A stretch of 64,000 nucleotides of DNA from Hemicordylus capensis (GCF_027244095.1 NC_069659.1:174522001-174586000); one strand, 5' to 3'. Shown: positions 22,252 to 34,489, numbered from the stretch's first letter. Numbers and translations are program-made. The notes: generated by a model not told the origin, from the sequence alone.

Positions 22252-23427
22252 ATGTATCTAAAAGCAGATACTGCTTCCCTTTCCATTAGATGCACATTGA
22301 GGTGTGTGTCATCTGGAAGGAAGAGTGAGCCCTTGCTTCGGTAATCAAGATGACTCTTTCTGACTGTCCCTCTCTCTAAGGAGCAGCAGGCTGGAGTCAC
22401 AATGATTGTGCACAGTTATAGTTAAAGAAGCAGGGTTTTCCTCAACATGGCAACTTCTATAGCGGGCAGGGGGATAAACCCTGTGAAAATTCAGCACAGG
22501 ACTAGTTTCCACTGCATTGGAGAAAGATGGTAGTGGAAGTATATTCCTCTTTCAGATGTACATCAACATGTTGACCCTAAATCATTGCCCCCTGTCAGAC
22601 TGGCTCAAACATGCACGTTGATCACTTGTTAACTGCACCAACAAGTGTTGCCTTGCATGTATGAATGAATGTGGCATCACTGATCAAATACCACAAACAA
22701 AACTTGCATATTGAACTTGCTTCTCATGACGTCACAATTACTGATTGGACGGTGGGGTTAGGTTGTGTTCCTCACATCAACAAACAGAAGCTGCCATTGA
22801 CTTCATCAAACAATTGCCTGAACTCTTCTCTCTTTCGTTATTGCTTTCAGATGTTTAATGCTCAATGCCATCGTCTCCAACACTGAGAATACAGCACAAA
22901 AGCACAACTGTTGTGCCCAGTTTAATGTTTGCCTGAAGTTCAGTGATTTACACACACACACACTCTTCAGATATATAAAGAAAATCAACATTTGTAGCAG
23001 TTTGCAGCTTCTCAGTCCCAGTCCCAAGAATGAAACCCTGTCGCTAGTTTTGCTCTGAATGTCTTCGGATAAGCACACTCTGAAATATGCTAATACGATC
23101 CATAGAGTGGATTTTCTCTGGAAGTTTTTTTTTTATTATTCTGCATTGGAATCTTCTGTGTGCAGACATAATTCTATTGAGATGCACTGCCTCATGTGAC
23201 CTGTACTGTTTAGGTGAAACCACTGAATGGTTGTGGCACTTGTTGACATGATTTGTAGTAGAGCAGAAGTTCATCAATGCCAATGAGCATCAGTGTGAAT
23301 GCTGAACACATGGAATTTGGTGAGATAGCTCAGCAGCAATGGTTAAAATATTTGCTTGAATATATACTGAAGTCTGAAACCTGCCATGCTTTTGGTGATC
23401 CTTCTGTGATGCATTCACCAGCATACA

Positions 23428-23430
<3 letters not shown>
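22252..23430. other. Unassigned noncoding DNA
   Basis: No gene or repeat family is recognised. Short frames lack domain features. Confidence 0.4.

Positions 23431-23476
<46 letters not shown>
23431..23476. repeat. (TG)n microsatellite
   Basis: About 21 TG units, then a short TGCGCG end. Confidence 0.95.
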
Positions 23477-23479
23477 TGC

Positions 23480-24856
23480 CCAACTTCCCTGCACATAAAA
23501 AAGTAGTTGCCAGGAAAAGGGGGGGAAAGTCCTAGTCTAGCCTTCTCCCCAGTTTGCTAGTTTTGTCTTCGTAGGGAGGAACATAACTGGAAGAACTGCA
23601 GTCTGGAACTCCGAAAGTGGTACAGTCCATGAACAGCTGTACAACCACAACTGCCATTTGCGTGAACTACAGCTTTCTGACCCAGGGAAAAGTGGCATAG
23701 ATTAACTTCTAAATGGAATGAGATGTGGCATTTTAGAGTAAGATTATGAATTTGTTGAGCCACAATATTTTATCCAAGTTCCTTTTCTATGGAAGATCTA
23801 CACAAAAGGTTGAAGCAGTTTTTTTGCTTCCTGAGCAGCACCTTTGTCTACAATGAAGATATCTGGGCACCTCTTATAGAACATTGCAATTCATCTAGAG
23901 ATAATCTCTTTCTTTTTTGTTCCAGCTTGTGACATAGAGACATTTGAAAAGGAGATCAATTGTTCATCATGAGCTCCTGTGCATGACTAAATTATGCCCC
24001 TAACAGATACCATTTTATGACACTCTCAAAATACATGGTGCTCAGACCAAAGGACATTCTGATAAAAAAGGACAACATGACTACCTTTTATTGAATGTAT
24101 GTGGAAACAGGTATTGTCCTTCTTAGGAACATTAATGAGTAAATCAATAGAAGTTGGACACAGCAAAGAAAATCCCTCCTCTAGACTGAGCTTCTTGGCA
24201 ACACAGACTATTTGCCCTATATATTTACTGTGGCCTTTGTTAGTCTTGGTTGAAGCTATCACAACTCACTGTTTACCATGATTGCTATCTGGGACCTTCA
24301 GATAATGTATCTCTTTCTAAGGAATTTGGCCAGTTAACTGGATAGTACTGGAATGAAGGGGGATCGCTGTGGTACATCTGAGACCTTGTGATGACTTCTC
24401 CACAAACTATTCTTTTTACAAAGACATCAGTCACGACTGGGTGTAAGAACTCAAAACTTCCCTGTTCTGTCTTCATACACAGAAATATAAACTGGGGAGA
24501 AAAATTCCTTGCACCTCTTTATTTCAGGGTACCATATCCTGCCCTTTGAAAAAAGCTCCATTTGGAGGTCATTTTGGAAATCAGGAAGCCAAAAACTGCA
24601 GGAAAAAAGTATCCACAAGAGTGAATTCTCTCCCTTTTACATTGTACATTTTAAACATTTGTGTGAAGACAACTAGGAAGAATTTAAATTATTGCTCTTT
24701 TAAAAAAAATTACACATCACTCCCAAATATAGACAAGTGAGATTTTAGGTGCAAGATGTTTTTTAGAAGACCATTATGAAAGAAAAATATTAAGAACTGG
24801 ATTTTTGAGTTATGTTTACGCTGGCAATTACTGACATTTTTCTAGGACAACATGAT
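23480..24856. other. Unassigned AT-rich noncoding DNA
   Basis: No exon, RNA gene or repeat family is recognised. Confidence 0.4.
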
Positions 24857-24970
24857 ACTGCCTGGATTCTCACAACACAACAGCCCTGAGAGGCAGGTTA
24901 GGCCAAGATAAGGTGGCTTCCCCTTAGCTGCCCAGTAACCTCTCTGGCTAAAGAACTCAGTGGAGCTGCT
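24857..24970 (-). mobile_element. Degraded SINE (Sauria or MIR-like), antisense
   Basis: The sequence tctcacaacacaacagccct followed by gagaggcaggttaggcc and gctgcccagtaacc is the reverse of the conserved middle of Sauria/MIR-type SINEs (cctaacctacctcacag and gggtgact). It is highly diverged, and head and tail are not visible. Confidence 0.4.
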
Positions 24971-25505
24971 TTTAAGCTCAGTTTATGAACCTTGCAAAGC
25001 ACATATGGCTAAGAAATTAAATACAAAAGCAATTTTGCAACAGCATTTTCAGTTAGGGTCAAACTAGGCATTGTTTTCAGCATGCAACTGGCTTTTACAA
25101 GCCGTTACTGTTTTTGCTGAACAGGGGGGAAAGCGATAGAGATTGGGACCATGGTAAAGGCAAAGGGTTACATCTTTCCACCCTGTGGTCCCAATCCAGA
25201 TTGCCTCCTTATAGCTGCTGTTTAGCACAAAAAGCATGCATGCAAGGGCTAATCACGGTTAAAATAACATGAGGTTTGTCTCTTAAATGTTTGTGAATTC
25301 AAAGCAAGGACAGGGTTAAACGCAAAAATAGCATGGATGGGGTGGGTGGGCGGGCTTTCTGCTCAGGTCCTGATTCTGCTCATGCCAGATTTAGATGCTT
25401 CTTCAGCTGAATTTCATTCACACTGCTAAACCAGTGAAACAGTTCATTAATAGGAACCACTGAACACCATCGTGGGACAACTGAGGGAGTAGACTTCCCA
25501 TCCTT

Positions 25506-25730
25506 ACTAAGAGTGGTGTAGTGGTTCAAGTGTTGGACTAGGAGCAGGGAGACCTGAGTTCAAATCCCATTCAGCCCTGAAACACACTGGGTGACTCTGG
25601 GCCAGTCTCTCTCAGCCTAACCTACCTCACAGATTTGTTGTGAGGAGAAACATAACCATGTTTATCTGGGCTCCTTGGAGGAAGAACGGGATATAAATGT
25701 AAAAGTAAAATAAAGAACGATAAAATAAAA
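25506..25730 (+). mobile_element. Sauria-type tRNA SINE, near full length
   Basis: tRNA-like head with A box (gtggtgtagtggttcaagtg) and B box (gagttcaaatcccattcagc), body ctgggtgactctgggccagt, cagcctaacctacctcacag and ttgttgtgaggagaaa, and 3' tail ggctccttggaggaagaacg, then gatataaatgta and an A-rich end. This is the most complete member in the window and the reference for the fragments at 3160, 5131 and 21621. Confidence 0.85.
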
Positions 25731-26072
25731 ATGAGTAGGCAATGGTGGTGTTAGCCAGGGTGCTCAGCCAGCACAGTACAAGTGTGTGGGGGCTCTCTGG
25801 CTAGCTGCTCTGGCTGACCTCAGCATCTCCACCTATGCAGGAGGTGCCTAGCCAGTCAGCAACCATGCATTTGCACCCCCTGCCTTCCAATTTCTAGGAA
25901 AGATGGAAAAAATTCCCTTCCCCCTGAATTGTGCTGAAGTTACAGCCAGCAACTCCATTAGCTGCTCTTGCTGCTAATTCTCCTTTCTTTTTCTTTTCTC
26001 TAAATGTAAAAGAGGTTTGCCTCAGCAAGCAACATGGACTAATTCTAAGTCTTGGAGCATTTCCACTGGGTA
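25731..26072. other. Unassigned noncoding DNA
   Basis: Holds a 63-codon minus frame without domain features; nothing is recognised. Confidence 0.4.
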
Positions 26073-26205
26073 GGGGTGGGGTCATAGTTCAGAAGGAGAG
26101 CACGTGAGCTGCATGTATAACTTTCTTGGTTCAGTCCCAAGCTTCTTCAGTTACAGGATCTCAGACAGCAGGGCCTAGATGGGCCAACAGCCAGCTTTCT
26201 TACCT
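26073..26205 (+). mobile_element. tRNA-Ala-headed SINE, shortened copy
   Basis: The head (ggggtcatagttcagaagga, then gagcacgtgagctgcatgta, then ggttcagtccc) corresponds to a tRNA-Ala-like A and B box pair. It is followed by gttacaggatctcagacagc and agatgggccaa. This is the family of the longer copy at 42085-42625 with an internal deletion. Confidence 0.55.
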
Positions 26206-26236
26206 CCTAATCTGAACTCTGTGTTCCAAGCCCACT

Positions 26237-26316
26237 CTTCCTCTACTAGTTCTATAAAGGACTACTCTGCCTCTACTAGTTCTTCCACTCTGCCTCTACT
26301 AGTTCTATAAAGGACT
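26237..26316. repeat. Minisatellite, cctctactagttct unit
   Basis: The unit cctctactagttct occurs three times within about 80 bp. The first and third copies are followed by ataaaggacta, the second by a shorter spacer. Confidence 0.8.
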
Positions 26317-27600
26317 AATGCTTCTATATTTCTTTCCCTCGTAGTTGTAAGCCTTCAGAAAAACTAAACCATCACATTTCAACATCTGTCATGTGGTGCA
26401 GATGCTGGGATTGGTTTCTGTTCTTATTTGTACTGAACTGTTGCCACAACCTAAGAAAGAGGAAGCAAAACTAGGTTATTCTGTACATTAATCTGTATGA
26501 CGGAATAAACAAGTAGAAAGACACGTCAGCTTGGCACCTTGATACAACAATGATACCTTGTTACGCTCTTCCTTGAGAGCAAGCATTGTGAATAAGGCAC
26601 AACTAGATGTGATGTGTGGGAGACACATGAATAGAATCTCCAAGAGCTTTATTATTATTATTTTTAAGCCATGGAGGGAGGATTTTTTAAAGCCATGGAG
26701 GGAGGATCCTCCTCATGCCATTTTCCTGATTAAAATCTCCTCCCTCAAGCTGGTATTAGCCCAATGGGGGGAAACTTACAAGTGCCCATATGATACCTGT
26801 AATTTTCCACCTATGAAGCAAATAACTGCAAAACTGTTTTCACCACAGCTCTACAGATAATGAGAGCAGAGAAAACAAACTTTATAGACTGACATCATTC
26901 CCTTATTTGCCATTCTAAAAAAGATCAGAAGCATCCCCCTTGTGGTGCTGGTCAGGAGTGAGCAGATTTTCCTAGAGAGGAGGCAGCAGACAGTTTATAA
27001 GCCTATAGCCATTATTAAACTGATCAGTCCTGTAGGCTTCAATTATTCATCACTCATTGACTTCATTAATGTTGCTTATTTAGAAGTACAGATTAATAAC
27101 AAAGACTTGAATATTATTTGTTTAAGTGTGTACTCACCCTCCCCAGCAGCCCTGCTGCCAGAACACGGACAGCCATTTAGTAAAACACTGAAAATCAATG
27201 TTGAAATGGGGGGAAAAGAGAAGCTAATAAGCAAGTTGTATATTTATAATGCAATTATCTGACCTCTTAGAAGTCATGTAATTTAATGTGGTTATAGTGC
27301 ACAATATATCTTTCAATGACTGGATGCTGTCCTTAATAGATAAATGTTTATTGGCCCAAAGCTTAGAGGCAAAAAGGCAAATAAGAAAAATTAAAGGAAC
27401 ATCATGCACAACACTAAACCAGAACCAAAACTTTAATCATCCAATATGGACAAAGACCAAGTTCTCACCAGGAGAATGAATAAGTATATACTGCAGATGA
27501 AGCTGGAATAGAATCCTACTCTTAGATAAGTTGAGCCAGATGACCCATTGCTGACCTCCCAGCTCTAGAATCGCATCTATGGTTATGAGTAAGAAAACAG
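26317..27600. other. Unassigned AT-rich noncoding DNA
   Basis: Includes a two-copy tandem of agccatggagggaggat (about 26669-26708). Frames of 60-106 codons are without domain features. No exon is recognised. Confidence 0.4.
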
Positions 27601-27760
27601 AAAACTGGGATTTACTTTCAGCCAAGCCCAAGTATGCATACTTACTGGGAGTAAATCATTACACCCAGCGGGACTTAACTGCAAATAAGCATGATCAGAA
27701 TATGTTTCCCTGTAATCGGTTTTCAGTACCAGGATTCAACTGGAAAAAAACCAGCAAGCA
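27601..27760. repeat. Degraded dispersed repeat (GGGAGTAA/GGGACTTA type)
   Basis: The segment cttactgggagtaaatcatt acaccc, agcgggacttaactgcaaat, aagcatgatcaga resembles the abundant squamate repeat in which 'actgggagtaagtcccattg' meets an inverted 'gtgggacttacttctgagta'. It is a remnant only. Confidence 0.35.
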
Positions 27761-27814
27761 ACAATAAAGATGTGACCACCTCTGAGTTGCACACCTACAC
27801 CACAAACTTCTCTT

Positions 27815-27990
27815 TATATTAAGCAGGGGGAGAGCAACTGGCCCTATATAACCCCAGCACAGCATCTCTCCAGTGACTGTTGTTGGTGAAGGGAATCATC
27901 TCATTATTCCTTTTCTATGTAAACGGCTTTGAGAACTTTTTTTTTGTTGATAAGTGGTATATAAGTAGCAGTGGCAGCAGCAGCAGTACA
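27815..27990 (+). mobile_element. L2-tailed retroposon fragment, second copy
   Basis: gcagggggagagcaactggc, gcacagcatctctccagtga, tgtaaacggctttgagaact and gataagtggtatataagtag match the minus-strand element at 15903-16170 block by block. It ends in a gcag-rich tail at about 27968-27987. Confidence 0.65.
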
Positions 27991-28777
27991 AATGGAAATT
28001 ATTTTGAGTATCATGCATTCCTCAAATAATCCTGAAACTTGCCACATGTCCAGAATTGGCCTAAACACTACAGGAACTGGATGTCCTGTTCAGGATGTAG
28101 GAAACATACCATCCTAGATACTAAATGCCCAGGAATTTGAGCAGGAAGATAGCTTTAATGAATTTTACCCATTCTTCAGATGCAATCTCTCCAGGCTTTG
28201 TAGCTACACGGTGTCAATGTATAAACGCCCCATATGCTTACCCTTTCCTCTGGCACCACCTACCTAGGCTGGCTCTCTCTCTATGGCTCAGTAAATCCCT
28301 TCAGCAAAATCTGCTCCAAATTTGCTGCCTTTCTAAGTGGTCATGAATCAAAAGATCTGTTGAAGGCAGCAAGAGGGGACACCAAGTATAGAAGAAAAAA
28401 ATTAAAACATCCCAAATCCAACTGTATTTAAACAACATTTTATAAAGTTATTAAACAAAGTAAACACCTAATATAAAAATATCAATATTTTCATTTCTCA
28501 TTTGCACTTGTGTTACTGTCATTATATTTATTTCGCAGATTTGGTTGTGTTTACTGAGGTGAAATGCTCCTAACCCTCTTCTGTGAAATGTTCTGTGCTC
28601 CTGACCCTCTTCTGTGCAAAGAATGCTATAGGGGGAAATGAAGCCGCCAAGGTTCACTGTTGAGCACTTTCCAATCCCAGTCAAAAAAGTAGGGTTTTAA
28701 CATTTGCACCCTTGCTGCCCCTTTGACACTTGTGCCCAAGGATTATTTTGGATTAATGTAGCAACCCTGCCTACAAC
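27991..28777. other. Unassigned noncoding DNA
   Basis: No gene recognised. A short direct repeat, tgctcctaaccctcttctgtg-like, lies at about 28566-28587 and 28593-28615. Confidence 0.4.
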
Positions 28778-28908
28778 CAGTGTTCCCTCTAACAGGGATT
28801 CTCAGATGTTGTTGAGTACAACTCCCATAATCCCCAAGCAAAAGCCATTACAGCTGGGAATTCTGGGAGTTGTAGTCAACATCTGGGAATCCGTTAGAAG
28901 GAACACTG
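28778..28908. mobile_element. hAT-like MITE with perfect 8-bp TSD, family C copy 1
   Basis: TIRs cagtgttccctctaac and the reversed end gttagaaggaacactg, with a long internal inverted repeat (cagatgttgttga / tcaacatctg and acaactccca / gggagttgt). The flanks are cctacaac on both sides (28770-28777 and 28909-28916), a perfect 8-bp duplication. At 131 bp it is almost a complete palindrome. Relatives lie at 45330-45528 and 62014-62149. Confidence 0.9.
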
Positions 28909-28916
28909 CCTACAAC

Positions 28917-29360
28917 TGGTAGTTTGGTGAGATGCTGAGAATTTTCACACCAATTCAATTCTCCACTTCCCCTGGAAGACTGAAAGATTTGTTAAATCAG
29001 TTTTAGCCTGGTCTAATTATGTTAAAGAGTAGCTTTGAGAGGTTCTGTGCCTTTAAATGCTGATACTGGCAGGGATTATCTCATGAACGTTTTCCAGTAT
29101 GCAAACATAGTAACAGTATCACCTGTAGATTTTTGCCTGTTATGTTGCTGTTAAAAAAACAGGGCCTCTTTTCCATAAATAAATCTTGCTGAAGAACCAG
29201 GTCCAGTCCCTATATACCTAGTATTAGGGAGCCCAACTCTCAGGGAAGATGCTGTCAATCCCAACAAGCTGCAGCCCCAGCATTTATCCTTTTAAATATT
29301 AAGGTTCATGTAGAAATAATATGCAAGAGTTCCTATACTTGTGGAAATGTTAACTGCCAT
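28917..29360. other. Unassigned noncoding DNA
   Basis: No gene or repeat family recognised. Confidence 0.4.
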
Positions 29361-29715
29361 TTCACACATGGAGGCTCTTCTCACGATCAGTGAGAAGAGC
29401 CATGACGGGGTTTGCAAGGAGAGTGGGCTAAACCCGCTCTCCCCGCAGACAAGCAGTCAGTCTGCTCCAGGCAGCCGCAGCAGCTGCCCACACGACTGCC
29501 GGCTCCATCACAGAGCCAGCGGGGGCTGGGGAGTTCGGGGGGCGTGCGGCCCCCGGAAGCTCCAGCATGCCCTGCGCGAGTGCACAGGGCATGCTGGAGA
29601 GACCCCCGAGCCGGGAGTCTCCTCGTGAGTTGCTGTGGCACGGAGCCGCGCCAACTCATGATTAAAAAATACGGGTTTGCGGAGCACTTGCTCCGCAAAC
29701 CCGGTTTCAGGGGAG
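29361..29715 (+). mobile_element. Multi-hairpin foldback element, copy H1
   Basis: Four hairpins are visible. 29373-29401 has a 12-bp perfect stem with loop gatca. 29418-29442 is ggagagtgggct/acccgctctcc. 29560-29599 has a 15-bp perfect stem, ctccagcatgccctg. 29672-29703 has a 15-bp perfect stem, cgggtttgcggagca, with a 2-nt loop. The body is GC- and CpG-rich. It shares gccctgcgcgag and the gagagtgggctaa block with copy H4 (reverse orientation). No ORF has domain features and no transposase is present. It appears cut short on the right, where H4 continues. Confidence 0.75.
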
Positions 29716-29810
29716 GTGTTGCAGACCAGTCCTGATTTATACACCAAATATGCTCATTAGCTAGTATACAAAATTAGGTCTGGCCCACAATGTCATCAAG
29801 TTCTTTATAT

Positions 29811-31000
29811 GGTGACCCATGTGTGATCTGGGCGCAAGAGGAAAGGAGATCAAACCACTCCTGAAAGGGTTCAATGGGCTTTATTGAACATAAAAGGCTT
29901 AACAACAACCTAGCAAAGCAGAATTGCTAACAGTATTAAAACAGAACATCTAGCCAGTACCCATATTTTCCACCCAGTGTGCCTAATTAGCTTATGTGCG
30001 TGCAATTAAATCTTCCTAGGTCTAATACCTTTCAAATATAGGCAGAAAAGAAAAGGGGGGGGAAGGCTGCGGGCTGATAAGGTTTTGGGGGAGATCAGAG
30101 ATTAGTAGAAGGGAAAAGGGGAGGACGGAGAAGGGAGCAATAAAAGAGGAAGGGCAAAGGGGGTTCCGAGCAGCATATTACCAGGATCAGAGGCTGGAGA
30201 GAGACGAATCACTTCAGCTGAAGCAGTGAGGCGCTGGCGGAGACAGGAGTTGTGCAATTGTTTTAGGTCATAGCTGAGAGCTCCATGGCTGGGGAGCCTT
30301 GACTTCTCACTGCGCAGTGAGAGTCATAGCCTCTGAGCACGGGCAGAGTTCCTGCTTAGCCCCTGCGGCTTTGCAGCAAACTCTGGGAAAGCGTGTGAGC
30401 AGATCTTGTTGTAGGCACAAGAATGCTAACGTGTGAGCAGAATGCCCGTAGGCACAGAACTGCTCAACTCTCTGTCTCAAAAGCCTCATTCTTATAGTCA
30501 TTTTCTCTTTGATCCTTGAATAGGATCTATTCAAAAATCTCCTCTTTTCCTGTACGTCCAAAAAGGTGATAACTTCCTGCCACCTTCTGAACAAAATCTT
30601 AATTATTCAGGATATCAGCTAGTCCAGAGATATCTTTGGATTTCATCTCTGTAAACTGCGTGCGCTCAGGAAGGGAGGGGTTGGGAGCATTACCCACAGC
30701 AAATCTGCATATTTGCATCCTTGCCAGTCGAAACGGTGTTAAGAAGTCAAGAATTAGTAAGGGGATTCAGGATATTCTGTGTGAGACAACAATTACATAT
30801 GTACCTTTATCCAGTGTTTTTCTTGTAATTGAAAACAAGAGAATATTTAGAGGAACATACGTGTGTGAGACTTGTAGCATTAGTGAGGTGAGAATTAAAA
30901 TCTACAAGCATTATCTCTGTATCCATTTGGCTATGTTGAACTTCCATGGAGACAATACAGTTAATTACTGACAAGGATTTAACACTGACTTCTTGTAACA
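29811..31000 (-). mobile_element. Possible solo LTR (retrovirus-like), antisense; ends uncertain
   Basis: On the minus strand the lower-coordinate end looks like the R-U5 end of an LTR: an AATAAA signal near 29880 is followed by about 70 bp and a CA-ended terminus near 29811. The opposite end is tentatively a TGTTACAAG start near 31000. No gag, pol or env sequence and no primer binding site is seen, and target repeats are not convincing. The family is unknown and the element looks old. It could equally be ordinary single-copy DNA with a fortuitous polyadenylation signal. Confidence 0.3.
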
Positions 31001-31299
31001 GGAAAAAGGGGGTGGGGGGAATCAGCCCCTGGCAGACTCTTCCACAGACACTTGGTAGCCAGTGGTATTAGCATATGGATTGCAGCATTCAGCATTCAGA
31101 CCTGGCTCCATTGTTCCCTTGCATATCCAATTTTAACAACACAGTGCCAGGTTCCTCCTCTCTTCACAGAGCAGGGAACAGTATGCCAGAGTTCAGGTTT
31201 GATTTCATTTCTTGATATAACATGGAGTCACCCAGGCCCATATATTTCACCATACTTTTGAGTTGGTACCTCTGGTTATGATGGGTTATGACCGTCCAC
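31001..31299. other. Unassigned noncoding DNA
   Basis: A G-rich run (31008-31019) and no recognisable gene or repeat. Confidence 0.4.
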
Positions 31300-31455
31300 A
31301 ACAGAGGGGTAGTTTGGCGGGTTAACTGCCTGGAGGACACCGGGCTTGCCTGTGAGCCTGGTGGTTCTCACGGTCCACCGAAATCAGGCTAAGCTCCCCT
31401 AGCCCGATTTTGGTGGACCATGTAAATAGCCTCACGATCTATCCAGGTGAAGTCA
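31300..31455 (+). mobile_element. Multi-hairpin element, terminal fragment H2
   Basis: gggcttgcctgtgagcctgg followed by tggttctcacggtccacc matches the reversed left end of copy H4 (gggcttgtttgagagcctgg, tggttccgacggtcacc). A hairpin at 31372-31419 has 20-nt arms pairing at 18 of 20 with loop agctcccc. H4 has a hairpin in the same place with the same gctccc loop core and different stem bases. Only this end of the element is present. Confidence 0.65.
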
Positions 31456-31562
31456 GTTCAGAGCCAATCTGCAGAGTGGTTGAGAACAATGATACTGCAT
31501 GTCAGCTCTGCTTAGCTATTGATTTTAGGAGCTGAACATGGGATGTGAAAATATTTTATTTA

Positions 31563-31610
31563 TTGGTTGGTTGGTTGGTTGGTTGGTTGGTTGGTTGGTT
31601 GGTTGGTTGG
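31563..31610. repeat. (TTGG)n microsatellite
   Basis: Twelve TTGG units. Confidence 0.95.
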
Positions 31611-31624
31611 GGCAACATCCAGAC

Positions 31625-31671
31625 CACAGAATCATAGTATTTTAGAGTTGGACGGGACCTTAATAGTCTTC
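31625..31671 (-). mobile_element. CR1 3' end remnant, antisense
   Basis: cagaatcatagtattttaga followed by gttggacgggaccttaatag is the reversed CR1 3' terminus (consensus has agagttggaagggacctt). Only about 45 bp remain. Confidence 0.6.
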
Positions 31672-31831
31672 TATTAGTCATGACCATGCTCTTGAAATCA
31701 ATAGCATTGAAATCATTGTCACTGATTGGTGTTTGAATACATGTAAATATTTATTAGTCATGACCATGCTCTTGAAATCAATAGCATTGAAATCATTGTC
31801 ACTGACTGGTGTTTGAATACATGTAAATATT
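31672..31831. repeat. 80-bp tandem duplication
   Basis: Two head-to-tail 80-bp units (31672-31751 and 31752-31831) differ at one visible base (ctgattgg versus ctgactgg). The near identity implies a recent duplication or a copy-number polymorphism. Confidence 0.95.
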
Positions 31832-34489
31832 TATTATTTTTATTACGTATTAAAAATTAAAAATATTAAAACATTTTAAAAATGAGATTGATTGGTACCA
31901 TCATGCTTGATTCAATGAAATGAATGTCAGTGGGCCTGAGTCCTCCTGACTACAAGGTTGCCCAGGGTTTCTCCTTCCCCAGTCCTCCTGTGCCTATTTA
32001 CCTACCTTTCAGCATGCTTTGGACACTCATCGGCAAACGCATACATTCTATTTGTTTTTCAAAGCAGAAGCTGCTTTAAATCACTGTTGCACATCACGGG
32101 CACATTATTATTTGCAAATGAACATCATGTTACTCTTTTCAAAGCATAAAAGGCAACACCAATCTGAACCATTGTGGCACATCCAAAAGTCTGGAGTGCA
32201 CTTCATGTATTTCACTGAAACAGCACAACACAAACAGCAGTTTGTGACAATCATGTCAATCTGCATTGCCATTGCACATCACATGCACAACAATCTGCAC
32301 AATTAAGCCACTGCATTTTCTTGGTATCCACTGCTAACCTCTTGCAAGCCTATTATTCGGGACATGTATCTGTAACAGCAGATACGCAGTTTTTGCTTCT
32401 GAAGCAGAAAATTATGGGGATTTGCTGCATCCTAAATCAGAGCTGAGCTGACTCAGGTTCATTGTGAATCAGCAAGGAGCAAATTCAATTCTGTCTTTGT
32501 CTGCCACTTAACTGCCCCAGACTGTGTGAAAATACCCTTAGGCTCAGGGTGAATAACAACATTTATTTTAAAAGGTAAAATCATGTTCAATGGCTAACAT
32601 GATTAAATCTGAATATGTCTTTCAATATTCAAGACAGAATTCAAAACAGTCTCTCTCTCTCTCTCTCTCCTTTTTCCAGGCTTCTGAAAAACTGAAAATA
32701 GGGCCTTTGTAACTGTCAAATGAGATCCTAATAGTTAAGTTTTATGCAAAATTTCAGAAATAATGCCTACATTGCTGTGGCAAGAAATGTCAGTTGCTAG
32801 GAGGCAAAGTACAGTGAGGCAGACAAGAGGAAGGCCAGGACCCAGCAGCTTGAGGACACATATTAGAAAAGTTCATCCATCAATATATTATCACTACCCA
32901 GTTAAATGTGTTAATGTTCTGTAAAACCATTAAAGACTAGGGTTGGGAGCGGGTGAATGGATTCAGGTTTAGATCAAGGACAGGGATGGCCTGTGGGCCA
33001 AACGTGATGCATGAAGCAATTTTATCAGGCCCCTGGTAACCCTATCACACACACTTCAGTCAAGGGGGTAAACTGTACCCACATGCTCATGTGTTTTCAC
33101 AAGCTGGAGGCAGGAGGCGGGGAGAGAGAGAGAGTGTGTATGTTATTCCACACTTCTGTATTTCATTTCTGTTTGGCTTTTATGCACAATGTGGGCCCGT
33201 TCAGACAGACAATACATCCCCAAACCAGCCTCTCAAGAATGAGGATGTGCTGACAGCACACACACCTGGTCATCTTTCCCAGACGTCCCAACATCCTCCC
33301 AGCATGTTTCTTTATGGAAGGGCTGCTCATTTGAAGAACCATTCTACACAGAGTCCAAATTCGGGCAGTGACAAGTCAGCAGAAAAAGCAGCAGTGGTGG
33401 CACATGGAGGAATTTGAGGCTCCCCCAACCCCACCCACAGCATGACAGGATAGCAACAGCAGTGGCACGGTGACTCACCTGAAGGCATTTCCCCTTCGTG
33501 GTCGCTCTGACATGCTGCTTTTTTCCTGGTGTGCTGCACAGTGAGATGGGAGAAAGCTCCTCCTCCTCCTCCTCCTCTTCTTTCCCATCAAAACCAATAA
33601 GGAAAATGGAGGTGAGGGGGAATCTTCTCTAAGATCACCTCTGACTGACTTGACAAATAATCTGAGAGCTTCCCAGTTTGTACCAAGGAAGTGAGGATTT
33701 GAATTGCCAGACTAGTCTGAAAAAAGTTCTGAAAAGTTTGTCCATCTCTAAAAGCCTCAGACAGAACTTCCATATTGACTAATTCTTAGTGCTTTTCAGC
33801 AGAGTTGGTGTGCACATTCAACTGCCAATTATCCACTGTATGGGAATCAAGTATAAAGAAACTGAGTGATTGGGCATGCATGTGTGTACCAGCCAGTGGG
33901 GAGAAATCAAGTATTATACATGCATGTATGAATCATCCCTGGGCTATGCTGAATGCATAACTGCATTTTTTAATCAGATCCAAGTTTCTACTAGTAAGAG
34001 AGAAATCAGGGCAATGCAAGGGGGAAATGGATTAGGTGACTATAAGCAGTTCTGGAGTGCATTATGTGTTATGCTCAGAATTCCATGATGAAAGCATAAT
34101 ATGACTCATTTTAATGTATTATGCATTTATACCATTTGAGCCAGTATGATAAGATGTAAGCAGCTCCCTTTAGTGCAATATGACATGTGCTGGGACAGAC
34201 TAATTAGAAACTGGGGCTTATTTGGCATTCTGAAGTCCATCAAATATTTTCACTATAATATGGAGAGGATAATAGCATGCAGTGGTGTGGATTAATAGCT
34301 AATATTCTATAACCAAGTAGGTGGATTAGTAGATTATAATATGATAGCTAGCAATATTGTGGTATATGGAGAAAATTATTATTATAAAAACAGAGGTTTA
34401 TTAAAGATCATCCAATGTACAGTGCTAAAATAAAGCAGAATCCCATATACTAGAGTTTTATGTCTAGGCTGGTCTGCTTTAGGGACAGG
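31832..34489. other. Unassigned AT-rich noncoding DNA
   Basis: Contains a (CT)n run at about 32650-32668 and a TCC-rich run at 33558-33580. Frames such as 33091-33417 have no domain features. No gene, SINE or LINE is recognised in this 2.6 kb. Confidence 0.4.

Noticed and set aside
23277-23498. Val-Cys and His-Thr repeat proteins
   Set aside because: They are frames through the (TG)n microsatellite, as are those at 48092-48776.
26237-26316. Regularly spaced repeats considered as a CRISPR-like array
   Set aside because: Only three short units with no proper spacers, in a vertebrate genome: a minisatellite.
29341-29747. Four overlapping frames of 79-107 codons
   Set aside because: They result from the GC-rich hairpin element H1; its inverted repeats produce mirrored frames on both strands.
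33180-33560. Segment beginning gggcccgttcagacagacaa, considered as a sixth multi-hairpin copy
   Set aside because: No convincing hairpins or shared blocks with H1-H5 were found.
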